A DNA stretch of 64,000 nucleotides from Epiperipatus broadwayi (GCA_028023455.1 JAQFVV010006199.1:8260972-8324971); one strand, 5' to 3'; positions 11,646 through 24,200 are shown, counted from the stretch's first letter. Notes: generated by a model from the sequence alone, not told the origin. Made by a program: numbers and translations.

Positions 11646-13088
11646 ATCAATCTTTTATCAATTTTATACAAAATTTTTATCAAGATAATTACAACTCATC
11701 TACAGAGAACTTTGCAACCAATCAAAAGAACAAACTGGATTTGAAAGCAGTTTTAATACAATGGATCATATCCAAATATTCAGAGAAGTTACAGAAAGGA
11801 CCAATAAATAAGAGTTTCCATTATGTTTTGGATTTGTAGATTATGAAAATGAATTTGATTCTATATGCATTTCTTCAATGGTTGTAAAAATATAACAGCA
11901 ACAATTAGATGGCATAATGATACTAGGAAGTTTAATACTGAGAAGGGTGTAAGATAGGGTGATTCCATATCTCCACAACATTTTACGGCAGTCCTTGCAA
12001 GAAATATTTTGTGGATTAAAATGGGAAGATAACAAAATAAAAGAAAATGGAGATTATTTAAGTTATTTAGATTTTGAATATGATGTAATTGTTTTTACAA
12101 ATAATGCTTTAGAGCTTTAGGAAATGTTGCAAGAGTTATCAGATGAAAGTAAGAATGTAGGACTAAAGGTAAATGTTAAAAAGACTAGAGTAATGTTCAA
12201 TGGATTTTCTCAAAAGATGAAAATAAAGATTAATAATGATGAATTAGAAGAAGTTAACAACTAAAAATACCCTAGCCAGATTATTATTATAGATAGAATG
12301 GATGAAACTAAACATGGAATTAAACTGGTTCAAGTGCTTTTGGTAGAAATGATGTAATATTAAAAGGAAATATGCCTATGTGTTTGAAAAGAAAGGTTTT
12401 TAATAAATGTGTTTTACTAATTCTTACTTTTGGATCTGAAACTTGAATACTTAATAGAAGAGCAATGCAGAAACTTCAGACTACTCAAAGACATATGGAG
12501 AGATGCTAATTAGGAGTCTAGAGAAGATCAAAAATGCAATACATGGGTAAGAGAATAAATAGGAGTTACTGATATCATTGAAAAGATTAAAAGGTGGAAG
12601 TGAAGTTGCATTGGACATATTTCTAGAAGAGATGATAATAGATGGACAATTGAAATATTAAACTATATTCCAAGAGATTGTAAAAGACCCAGTAAGAGAC
12701 CACATGTGAGAATGTGTGCAAGGGTGATGTGGAGAAGAGAAAGTTAGAGATTGGGGGAAATGGATTGAACAGGGAGAGACCTTCATTTTGCAGTGGATTC
12801 ATAATGGTTGACAATGACAATGATGATTGTGGCTGCAATGAAGACTACTAGTAAATCAAAACTGGAAGGGAATGTAATCAAGGAATAAATAAAATTAACT
12901 GTATTGTAAATAGTGAATTAAAAACATGTAATAAATAATTTACAAATAAGGAAAAAAAACCTTCCTCTCCCAAACTGCAGAAGTCACATTGTAAACAATA
13001 AATTAATCAACGACCACTAAGTGGCAGTGCAGTGAAATTGTAAAAGTGGTTTCTAAGTGTAGGTATTTTAAAGAGAAAGTCAGGAGAA

Positions 13089-13837
13089 ATGGAGCAAAAT
13101 GTAATTGAGGAAGACAGGACAGAATATAATTTCAGTGGAATTTTAGGAAATATGTTTGGAGAAATTAGTAGTGCAATGGAGAGGGTTAGCCAAAGAATAA
13201 GTAAGATAGAGGAAGAGGTAAAGGATGTAGAAACAAAATTAAAATTGTTAGAGTTGAAGTGTGAGCAGATAAAGGAATTATTGAATAGGAATGATAAGGA
13301 AAAAGTAGGTAAGGAAGTCCAGAAAGTGATAGAGAATTTTACAGATAAAGCAGAGAAAGTTGACTATGAGAGAGTATTGATAAGAGATTCACTAATTAGA
13401 GAGTGTGGAGATATAATTACAAGAGAAAATAGAAACAGGTATGTAAGAGTGTGTTTGCTCAGAGCGAGAATTGGGGTTTCTACAGATAAGGTAAAGAAGC
13501 AAGGAAGTAGAGATGTGCATGTTATGATAGGGACTAATAATTTGTCAAAGCCATCAAAGAGAGTAATGGACGAGTACATAGAATTGATTAGGAATTTAGG
13601 AATAGTTAGATTATTACCAAGATTTGGCAAGAGTTATTATGTTAGATAGGGCATGTTCTATAAATGAGAGATTGAAAAAATTGTATGAGAGAAAGGATAT
13701 TATGTTTATGGATGTGTGGGATTTTTTTTATTAGAAAGAGGAAGTTATATAATAAAGATGGATTGCACTTAGAAAAACAAGTAAGTGAAGTTTTAGGGAG
13801 TTTGATGTATAAAGAATATAATCCAGGAAACTTATAA
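13089..13837 (+). pseudogene. LINE ORF1: coiled coil plus SGNH-type esterase
   Basis: The Met at 13089 opens a 186-codon frame. Residues ~20-75 are a heptad-like Glu/Lys/Leu-rich coiled coil (RISKIEEEVKDVETKLKLLE). It continues into DVHVMIGTNNLSK at about residue 140, the GxND block of SGNH hydrolases with Asn in place of the usual Asp, and then LLPR. After a frameshift near 13640 the next frame gives CSINERLKKLYERKDIMFMD and VWDFF. After another slip in a T8 run near 13727 comes KRKLYNKDGLHLEKQ, the catalytic DxxH block (13757-13768). The stop is at 13835-13837. In CR1-type LINEs this protein is thought to form RNPs; the esterase's role is not settled. Confidence 0.8.
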
Positions 13838-13899
13838 AGGGGGATGGGGTTTTAAGTGGCATTGATATCAGAAAAAAAAGAATTTATAAAAGAGTAATT

Positions 13900-16800
13900 A
13901 GGAAAGAAGAAATTTGTTAAAATTGGGTATTTGAATATGCAAAGTGATAGGAGTCTAGAAAAGTGACTGGAATTAAACAAAGCAATTAAAAACAAAGAGC
14001 TTGAGGTATTAGAAGTAGTGGAAACCCATCTAAGAGAGGAAGAAGAACTTATTCTGGAAGATTTGGTATCGCAGGGTATAAATAGAAAAAAAGAGGTAGT
14101 GATATAGGAGTTATGTCAAAAAATATTTAAATACTGTTAAATGTCAAGAACATTTGTGGTTTGAGATAAGATTAGGAAGACATGAATGGATGCTGGCTAT
14201 AGGATATATACACTCTGGAGATAGTCAAACTATAATGGATTGGAACAGTAGTATATATGAATGCCTAGTTAAGGATATACAGAGTTTCAAAGAAAAAGGA
14301 AAAAAGAATAATGCTTATAGGGGATATGAATGGGCATATTGAAGAAATTGATGCTGTAGATAATAAGAATGGACAGCTTTTGAAGAGTTTTTGTCAGAGA
14401 GTGAATTTGAGCATTGGAAATTTGTTAAATATTTGAGGGACAATGTACATGCTCTAGAAATGATATATTTCACATAATAGATTATGTATTAGTAGAGAAA
14501 GAGGGAATGAATAAAGTATGGACAATTAAGGTGTATAATGATGAGAGAGTATGTAATAGTGATTACAATTTTTTTATAATAGAAATGGTTAGTAATGTGC
14601 TGAAAAATAGTAATAAAAGTAGATAGTGAAAGATGTGAGTTAAAAGAGTATAAAATAAAAGTTGAAGAATCCATGGAAGAGTTGGTTGGGGGTGAGTATA
14701 AGGACTGGTGTGGTAAAATAGAAAAAGTGGCAAATTGGGTTTTAAGTGAGAATATTCAGAAGAATTAAAAGTAATAGGAAAGTGATAGTTAATATAAGTG
14801 TAAAAGAGAGAAAGAAAGCATGTGGAGAATATAAGTGTGCTATTAAGAACAAAGAAAGTGAAAAAGATGTTAATGTTAAATGGGAAAAGTACTTAGAAAA
14901 AAAGAAGTTGACTAAAATAGATAATTATATAGAGAGAATGAAATTGAATAGTAAATTGTTGGAGGATATTAATAAAAGTGGAAGAGATGAGAGTAAAAAA
15001 ATTTGGAAATACCTTAAAAGAAGGAATGTAGGGGAGAGAAAAATAGTATTATTAGATGGTGAGAAAATAGAGTATAGCTCTACAGAAGAATTAGAGATAA
15101 TCTTAAATAAGTATGTAATGGACATAGAAAAGATGTTAGATGTGAAGAATAGAGTGATAGCAAACAAGAAAGCATATAGTAATGGGAATAATAGGTTTGT
15201 AGAAAATGAACTGAATGAGGCAGGGAAGAAATTGAAAAGTGGAAAGGCAAGAGGTTTGGATGGGTGCACAGCAGAGATGGTAATGAATTTAGGGTATAGG
15301 GTAAAATTAAAACTATGGTCATGTTTTAATAAGATGATACCGAAGAGAAATTTTTGGGATAGATGGAGTAATACAAGAGTAAGGCTACTATTTAAAGGAA
15401 AGGGTAAAACCAAATGTCAGTGTTATATAAAGGTTTCTCATATATAGTGACCGGAAGGGTCACAAAATGGATGGAAGAAAATAATATAATGGAAGAAATG
15501 CAAGGAAGTTTTTTGATCAGATAGGCATATAGGAGATAGTTTATTTGTAGTTACACAACTTATGGATATGAGTAGGAATATATTTATATATGGTTTTTAT
15601 AGATATAGAGAGTGCATATGATAGAATAAGTAGTAATAGATTATGGGTAAGTTTAGTAAATTTGGGAATGAATGGAGCTTTAGTGGATATTATTAAGAAA
15701 TTATATGAAAATAATTGCACATCAATTAGGGAATATAGAATCAGTTTAGCTTAAAAATGGAGTGGGTCTAAGGCAAGGATGTCCTATGTCACTTATTTTA
15801 CTTTTGTTGTATTTGAGAGAAATGAAGAGAGCAATAGAAAGATTAGGAAGAAGGATAGAGATACCATTAATAGGTGCAAGGGAGTATATATATTATTGGG
15901 TCTTTTATTTGCTGATGATGTCTTTTTGTGACAGAAAGAAGGGAAGATATAGAAGTTAGGCTGAGGACGTGCACAAGGATGGATAAAGACATGGGGATTA
16001 AATTTAGTAAAGAAAAGTCAAAAGTGATGATGGTTAATTTTGGGGAAAGAGAAAACAAAGAATTTTTATTGGGGGGGGGATATAAAGTTAAGTTTGGTAA
16101 ATAGGTATAACTATTTGGAATCATCTTAAGTAATCAGAGAAATTGCTTGGGTGAATGGGAGAAAAAAATTGATAAATGAAGCAAAGAAAAGAAAGAGATT
16201 GATAAAGAAATTAACAGAATTTTCATATAATAAATATGATATAGCTAGAATTGTATGGAGGGTGGTGGCAGAAGCAGGATTAACATATGGTAATGATGTG
16301 TTATGTGTTAGTAAAGGGGTATTAGATTACTTAGAAAAAGTCCAAAGAGAAAATAGGAAGACATGCATTAGAAGCAGATGTGAGGATGGAAAAGGAGGCA
16401 ATTCAAAGTGAAATGGTTGGTCAAGTTTTTATATGAGAGATGTAAAAAGCAAAATGAAAATGTTCAGTAGATTTCAGTTTATGGATAATAAAAGTACAGC
16501 AAAAAGAGTATTTAATTGGGTTATCCATAAAGGGCAGGCAATAGGATGGGTGAGAAAGGTAATGCGGTATTCAGAAGATTAGGCTAAAGATTTTTATGTC
16601 TGTATACTTATACAAAAGGTGGGATGATTGTGTTAGGAGAATTATTGAGGGTTCTAGTGGTAAGGAATGGGATAGAAGAATAGCTGTATTAATAACGAAT
16701 AGGGAGTTGGAGAGATGGAGAACTAGTATGGAGAGTAAAAAGAGTTTAAATATATATAGAAGTAAATTAAATATTAGGTGCAAGTTAATTTATGATAATA

Positions 16801-17129
16801 GCAAGAAAAGTAGTTTACTGTTTAAGGCTCGAACAGGATCTTTAGCAACAAGGGAATATACATATATATGTATAAATGTGGGTTATGTAGTCTGAAAATT
16901 AAGGAAGGCATGGAAAATATTAGGCATCTTCTAACTGAATGTAAATGCTTACATGCAGAAAGGGGAAAAATAATGAAGTTGTGGAAGAATAAATATAAAC
17001 AAAATGATTATACAGAAAATTTAGTTATTGGTTTTTATGCTGGGTTTGGGAAAAGATAAGGGGGATTTAGATATAAAGGCCATGGAGTTGACAATGATTA
17101 TGTTTTGGAAATGGGATGGAGCAGGATAA
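13900..17129 (+). pseudogene. LINE ORF2: APE endonuclease, reverse transcriptase, Cys/His knuckle
   Basis: The recognisable path through frames is: KIGYLNMQSDRSLEK and VVETHLREEEE (N-terminal endonuclease, catalytic Glu); LAIGYIHSGDSQTIMDWN; IGDMNGHIEEIDA (14318-14350); DYVLVEKEG and a degenerate SDH (NSDYNF) near 14560. A Lys/Glu-rich linker follows. RT motifs are KLKSGKARGLDGCTAEMV (about 15230), VRLLFKGKGKTK, FIDIESAYDRI (about 15600), GLRQGCPMSL (about 15765) and FADDVFL (15908-15928, both catalytic Asp present). The thumb region includes IVWRVVAEAGLTYGNDVLC. The terminal knuckle is CGLCSLKIKEGMENIRHLL then TEC. The end is defined by KWDGAG before TAA at 17127-17129. At least six frame changes make it inactive. 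Confidence 0.8.
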
Positions 17130-17262
17130 AGAAGAATATGGAAAAACTTATGGTGGTGAATGAAAGAGTAGGTAAAGTGGTTTACAGGCTTCTCTGGGCA
17201 TAGTTGCCAAAAGATTCCTAACTCCCTATAAGGAGAAGTCACTGTACATCACATCATCACAT

Positions 17263-18113
17263 GCTACTAAGTGTTCATTGAATTTATTCATTGTTTATGT
17301 AACAGTTTCTGGAATTAGGAAAGAAATATTATTAGATTAAATAATATGAATTTTTTTAATGACAGTAATTTTTGTTTTGTAATGTCTACAAATTATACTA
17401 ATTTATATCTATAAAACATTAGCTTAGAAACATATTTATTGTCTTTGCTTTTTTTAAACAAAAGGATCAGTAATATAGTTTATTATTTGTACATTGTTAG
17501 TCTTATTTTTACATTATTTATGTTATTGTATTCTATAATAAAATCTTTTTAAAAGTTTAATATATTAAAAATCGTATTTGTCTAAATAAAAAAAATAGCA
17601 GACATGAAATACATAATTTTATGTGTAAATATAAATATTTCTTCTGTCAGTGAATCACTTATCATTACTAAATTACTAATTATTTAGTAAATGACATAAG
17701 TAAATAACTTTGATAAGGTATAATTTAAATCAAAAGTAGGTTGTTTAAATAAACTTTTGAATTCAGGGTATCATAAAAATAAAAAATAAAAAGACATTTC
17801 TATCTATTTTATTAGAAATAATTCTGCTATCAATGAATTATTTATCAGCATTACTAAATTACTAATTATTTGACAGATGACAAAAATTTAAAAAGAAGTA
17901 ACTTAAAGCAAATAAGAATTCTTGATTTAATAAATGTCTTTGAAGTTATGATATAAATTTATAAATGAATATCATCTAGTCATGTTATTATAAATTTTAA
18001 TTCATTTATATTATTAATTTTAATAATAGTTTAACAAATATTTATAAAAAAGAAACATTGTATAAATAAATAAGGGAACAGTAACACTCTTTTGAAAGTT
18101 TGTGATGTTTTAG
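17263..18113. other. AT-rich sequence with a diverged direct repeat
   Basis: Segments near 17641-17705 and 17818-17885 share ATTACTAAATTACTAATTAT and flanking blocks at a spacing of about 180 bp, suggesting an old tandem duplication. Otherwise I see nothing. Confidence 0.4.
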
Positions 18114-18286
18114 TTGTAATTACATGTTGAACTATGTTGGATTATTTCTATTATCTAATATACTAACCTGTGTGCTATTATTAATAATTGAATGTATTTG
18201 AGAAGTTTAAATAAACTAATTTTTTTCTAAAAACATTTAATAATTAATATTAGATAATGAAAATAGTTCAACTTATAATTACAATG
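18114..18286. mobile_element. Small MITE-like element with ~45-bp terminal inverted repeats
   Basis: The ends TTGTAATTACATGTTGAACT and the complementary AGTTCAACTTATAATTACAA, each continuing into ATTATCTAATATTA-type sequence, form imperfect terminal inverted repeats of about 45 bp. The interior has no coding potential. Internal sequence (ACTAACCTG... through TTTTTCTAAAAACATTT) recurs in diverged form near 25.64-25.73 kb, which supports a dispersed repeat family. Superfamily unknown. Confidence 0.5.
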
Positions 18287-18398
18287 ATTATTATAATATA
18301 TAGGGTATATGAGCAACTTTCACTGATACACTTGAACACATATGTCGAAAAGATAATCACCAATATACATATTGCATGCTAAACCAGCAATCATCAGT

Positions 18399-18604
18399 AG
18401 AAAAGAATATAAATTTGTACATATATATAATATTAAATAATTGGAAAAATAAAAATATAAATAATTAAAAAATAAAAAACTATAATTAAAAAATAAAAAA
18501 CTATAATGATTATTATAGGTTTTTATTTTTTAATTATTTATATTTTTATTTTTCCAATTATTTAATATTATATATATATGTACAAATTTATGATATTCTT
18601 TTCT
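18399..18604. repeat. AT-rich hairpin with ~78-bp arms
   Basis: The left arm (18399-18476) and right arm (18519-18604) are nearly perfect reverse complements, containing GTACATATATATAATATTAA and its partner. The loop contains a ~21-bp tandem repeat (TAATTAAAAAATAAAAAACT-like). Noncoding. Confidence 0.75.
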
Positions 18605-21600
18605 GTTTTTTTTTTTTTACATATGAATATGAAATAATATAGTTTATTTATGGAAAAAGTTTTTGAAAAGAAGTTAGACAAAGTTTGTGAAGTTATTTAT
18701 AATGTTGGAGAACATATATATTTTAAAAAAGAAAGTGATTGTTTAATTTGTTATTATAATATATATTGAATACATAATTATTAAAAAGCAATGTGATGTC
18801 TATATGTATGTATGTGTGTGTTAGAAAGTACTGTGCAAATACAAAGCACTACAGTCAACAATATATTCTGTATTATAAACTAAACATTACAAATAAAACA
18901 TGAGCTATTATCCACTTATTGACCTTTGCAAGAGAGACTTGGAGGCAAAGATAGACAATATGAGGATTCCATTATATTTCATTTTAAAAAGATTTGTTTA
19001 CAAAATACTTTTGTGAACAAAAACAAATAGTGGTTATCTATGTTATCATGATTAGTTGATAGCTACCAAATAGTAATTTGCAATAAAATGTTCTGACTAG
19101 TGGATTTATCAGTGGAAAGCATTGTATTTTATATACAATTTAGCTGTTACTGTTAATGCTTTTATATTATTCAATAGCCAACTTGGTTGACACTAGAATA
19201 GAAAATATATATTTTAGTGATATTGGCCATTTGTTAGCTGCAAGCACATTTGATAAGCATAATGATTGAGTACCACTATCAAATCATTATTTTAGCAAAT
19301 ATAAAAGATATAAAAATGACTTATTAAACTTATATGTGCAATACAATGTTTCTCATTGATGGAAGTTAATAGTCAAAAGCATTAAACTGGGAATTTGGGT
19401 GGCAGTATTATCTGATGTCCATTCATTATTATTTATATTATTGTAATAGGTAGTTCTCAATTAAATTGATAGAGTTGATTATTGCTTTTAATTCAGATGT
19501 TAAATGTAAGCTGGTAGAGTTATGTAATGATTTTATTTAATAATTCTCTATTGGCTTTGACAACCATTAAAATTATAACTGCAGCAAAAGGCTTATTCGA
19601 GAAACTATTACAGTAACTTTCATATTTATTTTGTATAATTTTTTAATAAATATGTTTACTGGGGTCACAAAGAATTTGTTTTGCATTATATATTTTTAAG
19701 ATAAGCTCTTGCTAAACATGTGTAGAGAACTTGTTTTTAAAATATTATGAATTATATCTTAGAGTAGTTGGTTTATAATTTATAGATAGATGGATAAATA
19801 AATAATTGCCAATATTTAAGCATGTATTTATCAGCATTACATATACATTATTTTAAACCTGCTTATTCATTAGGAATACCAAAGTATTCATGAACAAAAA
19901 AAGCTCTAAATTTTGATAATTATATGAAATTTATCATTATGTTTTTATTTCAAAACAGATTAACTTTTGCATATTATTCTTTTAAAAAGGTTTTAATAAA
20001 TAAATGTGTTGACATTACATTTGAAATATGTTAGTCTTTATCATTGACCACATTTTTTCTAAAACTAATTTATCAAAGTACTTAAGTCTGTAAATGAGTA
20101 ACTAAAAAACTATTGAAATATATGAAATTTATTTTAAAAGTAAATATTTTATATTAAGTATTTTTAAAATTATTGATGTTTTAAAAATTTAATTTTTCTT
20201 ATGACTTGTTAATAGTTTTTTAAAAATATATCTTTAAATACTTATGCATAAAAATCCTTGTCTTTTTTATTCAAGTTGTAAACACAAACAACAAACTGAA
20301 TAGCAAAACACTTATCTGATATGATAATCAAAACCAAAATATAATCTCTTTGAATTTAAGGTTTGCCAAGTTCTTGGCTATTATATAGAGTAAAGATTTT
20401 GATAATTAAATGAAAATTTATTTTTTGAAATGTTTATTAGTAAGCTGAAATTAATTATGAATAATGCATATTGTTTTTTTGGAATTATTGTATTTGATTT
20501 ATTATAGACAAATAATAAAATTTAATAAATGACTACTTTATTTTTGTTACTAAAGGGTGTATTTAGGAGATCATAAAACATTTGAACATCAGAACTGATA
20601 GAGTTGAGTTGCAATACAAGGACCCTTAAACTCTTTAAGTCCACCTCTCTATCCCTGTTTTAAACTATGCAGGACATTTACATTAATGATAACTAAATAA
20701 ATATTGAAAATAGTATAATAAATTTTTGTATTTTCCAATTATTATTTAATTTGCTTCTATGTTTATATATGTAAAATTTCTGTCACAAATATCAATAACC
20801 TGTATTAAATCTTATATATTGAAGGAAATCTAGGTTACATTAAGACTTCAGGCCATAATTTGAAAATTTATGCATTACACAAATTAGTTTTCATACTAGA
20901 ATCAATTTAAAATGGTAAAATATATTTCCAATTTTTTACTATCATTTTTTTATTTTTTATAATTTAACATTTTAGTTAGATTAACTACAATATTTTTTTT
21001 TGTATTTGTACATCTATTTGAAATTTTTTAATCATGATAATATGTAGCTAATCATTTGTTGCTGTATATGTTATTTATATTAATTATTGTTTACAACAAG
21101 TCTTACCAATAACAATAAAAAGATGCATTGATTTAAACTTTGCTCAAAATTTGAAACATTCTTTTCCTTTACTAAACTTTTTTTTAAAGACTAAACAAAC
21201 AGTTAATATTGCATCAAAGAATTTCAGCTAAGTAGAAATAAACAGTCAATATGATAGTCATATTAACATTTATTTAAAAGTCACAAGTATAGTGAAATAA
21301 AAAAAAAGATAATTGTTAGTTATCATTTTTAAATTATCATGTAATTAATAAAACTAAATTTAGATATTAAAACTAAACATTTGAAATTACAACACAAATT
21401 TATAATATTTCTGGTGATGTTTTTATATTAAAAAATATTTCTTTGGATTAATTTTACTATTAAGATAAGCATTATATACAGGCATAGTTTAATAATCCAT
21501 ATTTTTTGAAATGTTTATTAGTAAGCTGAAATTAATTATGAATAGTGCATATTGTTTCTTGGATTATTGTATTTGATTTAGCACTACTGAATAGTGCTTA

Positions 21601-22580
21601 ATGATTAAATAAACTATGAAAATATCTGAATCTTGAACAGTTGATTCATTAAATCTTTTATTGACTTCCAACAGAAGCAGGCAAAAAACAGTCTCTCTTT
21701 CACTCTTGTGGAATGTTTTTCTGATGGGATTCTATTACCTTGATACATGATTTTACCAGAAAAATCATATGATTAAATTAGCAAAGCATACATTGAAATA
21801 AGTATTATTTTGTCTAGTTTAAATTTTAACACATTTCTTTTGTTATTTATTTTATTTGATCATATAACAATTTCAGGAAATTAAGTATTTTTTATATATT
21901 ATTTTTATTATGCTGATGCAGTATTCTCAGATTAAGAATGTCAAAAGATTGAAATTTATAATAAAAGTCAATTTAGCTGTCTATTAAATACCATCACATG
22001 TTCATTTGCTTTTGTATTACATTTTCTCATATGACTATTGCTTCTATAATTTGGTTTATTTAATAAGCATTACTACTTTTTAATGATAAAGATTTAATAT
22101 ATCATACGTTTAATAAAGTTTTTGAGATAATGAAGCTTAAATTGTTTCTAAAGTAAGGGAACAAATTAATGGTAAATATTTATATATGAATCCAAATTTA
22201 ATATGGGGTGCTATAATATTTAGGTAAAAGTTTTTTAATATGACTTTTAAATAGTACTGTCTTTGAGAATTAAATGACTGAGATTAATAAAATACATATG
22301 TAGAAGGTCTATTATTTAGATTAATTAGACTTCTCATTTCTAAAGCATAAACAATGAGCCTCATTTATAAATCCCTTGCTTATAGAATACTATACAATAG
22401 ACATATTAATACATTATTACTTACTCTATAAAATAACCAAATAATTTGTTTTAGACACATACATTTCAATATATAAATAATTTTTGTTCTAATTTGGGTA
22501 CATTGTAGATTTAATCATAATAATCATATGAAGATATATCTACTCTATTATTTTTTTATTACTTTTATTAATAACTTAGC
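18605..22580. other. Long AT-rich stretch, one dispersed direct repeat
   Basis: No coding signal. An ~82-bp block with TTTGAAATGTTTATTAGTAA occurs at 20421-20504 and again, at about 90% identity, at 21502-21581 in the same orientation, 1081 bp apart. The interior does not show LTR-element coding motifs, so I list it only as a repeat pair. Confidence 0.45.
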
Positions 22581-24200
22581 ATGTAGATGTGTGTATTTGC
22601 TAATATCAAACTTTACAAAGATGGAAATTCTCTCAGATTAATGTTAAATTTTAAAGATTTATATTTGTATAAAATTGTCCAATACATTAGTATATTGTTT
22701 CATGTTATGTTGGATTTCAATAAATATGCAATTGCTTCATCTTCTGAATTTATTAATAAAATTAAAAATATTATCTCAGATAATAATGACACTTATAGCT
22801 TTATTAGTTACATAATTATATAGATTATCTACAATATATACATATCATTGAGAGTGCTTTACATGAAATTTCAGTAAATAAATTTTCAATAAAATTTATT
22901 ATGGGTTTGTTAAAATTGATAAATGATAACATTAGTGACAAATGCAACAAAATGGCTAAAGGATAGCTTATAGTCTCCTTATTATTGCACAGATTTGCAA
23001 CTTTGCATTATCTAAATATGAATAAGCTGTTTAAAATACTGATAACTTTAAACATATTAAAATGTATGCTAGGTATGTTGATGTTTTTATTTGTGGCCTT
23101 GAAAATATTATTGAGGCTCTTTTACATAAATTAAACAATTTAAACAACCTTAAGTGGATTAACAGTAAAGAACAAAATAAAATTATAAAATGTTTAGATT
23201 TACAAATCCCTATAAGAAATGATTATTTAAACTATAGATAAATTACTTATCAAACCTATCCAAGAAACAGGATATATTAATTTTAAATCATTTGTACCAA
23301 TGATATGGCTAGTTTTAAATCATTTTTATAACATAATGAAAAATTAATATAATACACCATATACACCTCAATTGATATTCTACAATGCAGTTTAACATAT
23401 GATTTATTTTATCTCCTCCTGCCTACAGTTTCAACTGTTCAGCAATATCATTGGTTATAGGAGGAGGAGGAGGAGGAGAGCTGAGTGTTTTTTTAAAAGC
23501 TCTGATAATGATTGCTGAACAGTTGAAACTGAAGGCAAGAGGAGATAAAATAAATCATATGTTAAACTGCATTGTAGAGTGTCATTTAAGGTGTATATGG
23601 GATATTATATTATATATAATTCAGCAATGCAAATAAGGAGAAGTGGAAGCAAATTTTAATAATGAAAAATTATATAAATTATAAAAGAAACAAATTACAA
23701 AATATTGAAGTGTTTACTCAAGAACTTGTAAATGTAGTATATGATAGAAAACAAATTCTACAACCATTAACTAATTTGAATAATAAGTCTTCTAAATAAT
23801 TTTCATTCCAAATATATTAAAAAAAAGTATTTGATGGGAAATACAATGTTTCATTTTATATTACTCCAAATATAATAAAAGATTAATAAATAATTCTATA
23901 AATTCTATTCTTAAAACAAAAAAAAAATATTACTTATCATAGTACTGTATATATGGATGCAAAAGTAATGCATTAGTAAATTAGTGTGTTCTTTGTAAAA
24001 ATGGTTTCATGAACATCAACTACTTTACAACCACATAAAAATTATACAAATGATCAGTTTAATTTTGCTTTATTTTTTTTTGACCATGAATAATCTTGAT
24101 AATAATCCATTTAATATTGCTTTTTCTTTGATCATGAAAAATCTTGTAATCTTCACAAGAATAATAAATGAAGAAAAATATTATTAAAAGAGAAAATTCT
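22580..24200 (+). mobile_element. Penelope-like element relic (RT plus decayed 3' part)
   Basis: The open frame at 22587-22823 holds KLYKDGNSLRLMLNFKDLYL and YKIVQYISILFHVMLDF, the RPIVN-like early RT block of Penelope-like elements, and continues with SSSEFINKIKNIISDNNDTY. Downstream, in shifted frames, come LLKLINDNISDKCNKM, a decayed MGxPLS region, and RYVDVFICGLENIIEALLH at about 23071, which is the RYxDDxF catalytic block with one Asp lost. It continues as WINSKEQNKIIKCLDLQIP. A palindrome at 23347-23616 splits the sequence. Weaker matches (ITPNIIKRLINNSINSI) run toward a decayed nuclease region. Interrupted by stops and inactive. Confidence 0.7.
23347..23616. repeat. Palindromic insertion in the PLE relic, (GGA)n loop
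   Basis: Arms of about 105 bp (23347-23452 and 23505-23616) are inverted copies at roughly 90% identity, sharing CTACAATGCAGTTTAACATA and its complement. The ~50-bp loop holds a short GGA repeat. It lies between PLE segments that read as consecutive protein blocks, so it is probably a fold-back/MITE inserted into the older PLE. Confidence 0.65.

Larger units (their letters stand above)
10020..12840 (+). mobile_element. Near-full-length RTE-like LINE relic (endonuclease + RT)
   Basis: A single degenerate ORF can be followed through several frameshifts. The APE endonuclease comes first: IGLCKVRRKGKEMVNLKS (about 10206), IQIYAPTS, then VGDFNARIG (about 10520), AELDFIL (about 10710) and TGSDHQLMRYKI (about 10785). 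The reverse transcriptase follows: VDWKNAVLIFKKDDKDDIRNYR, FVDYENEFDSI (about 11830), GDSISPQHFTAVL (about 11955) and YLDFEYDVIVF (about 12065). The last has FEYD where an active enzyme has FADD. The C-terminal block GHISRRDDNRWTIEILNYIPRD (split here by position, about 12615-12680) is characteristic of RTE proteins. The order and motifs match RTE-clade LINEs. It is dead: many stops, a lost catalytic Asp and a 22-bp internal duplication. Confidence 0.85.
12960..17262 (+). mobile_element. Near-full-length CR1-like LINE relic with esterase ORF1
   Basis: From 5' to 3' this holds a short 5' UTR (with AACGACCACTAAGTGGCAG), an ORF1 with coiled coil and SGNH-esterase features (13089-13837), an ORF2 with APE endonuclease, RT and a C-terminal Cys/His knuckle (about 13900-17129), and a 3' UTR ending in a CATCA-rich tail. 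The truncated copy at 5960-6830 ends at the same place, which independently marks the 3' terminus. A two-ORF layout with an ORF1 esterase is known from CR1/L2/Rex-type LINEs. It cannot be autonomous now because of frameshifts and stops. Its 5' boundary next to the RTE relic is approximate. Confidence 0.85.

Noticed and set aside
14925-15413. 162-codon open frame on the minus strand
   Set aside because: Antisense shadow of the Lys/Glu-rich linker and RT region of the CR1-like ORF2; Phe/Leu/Ser-rich as expected.
20421-21581. LTR retrotransposon
   Set aside because: The terminal repeats are too short, the interior lacks gag/pol motifs, and no TG...CA ends or TSDs were seen.
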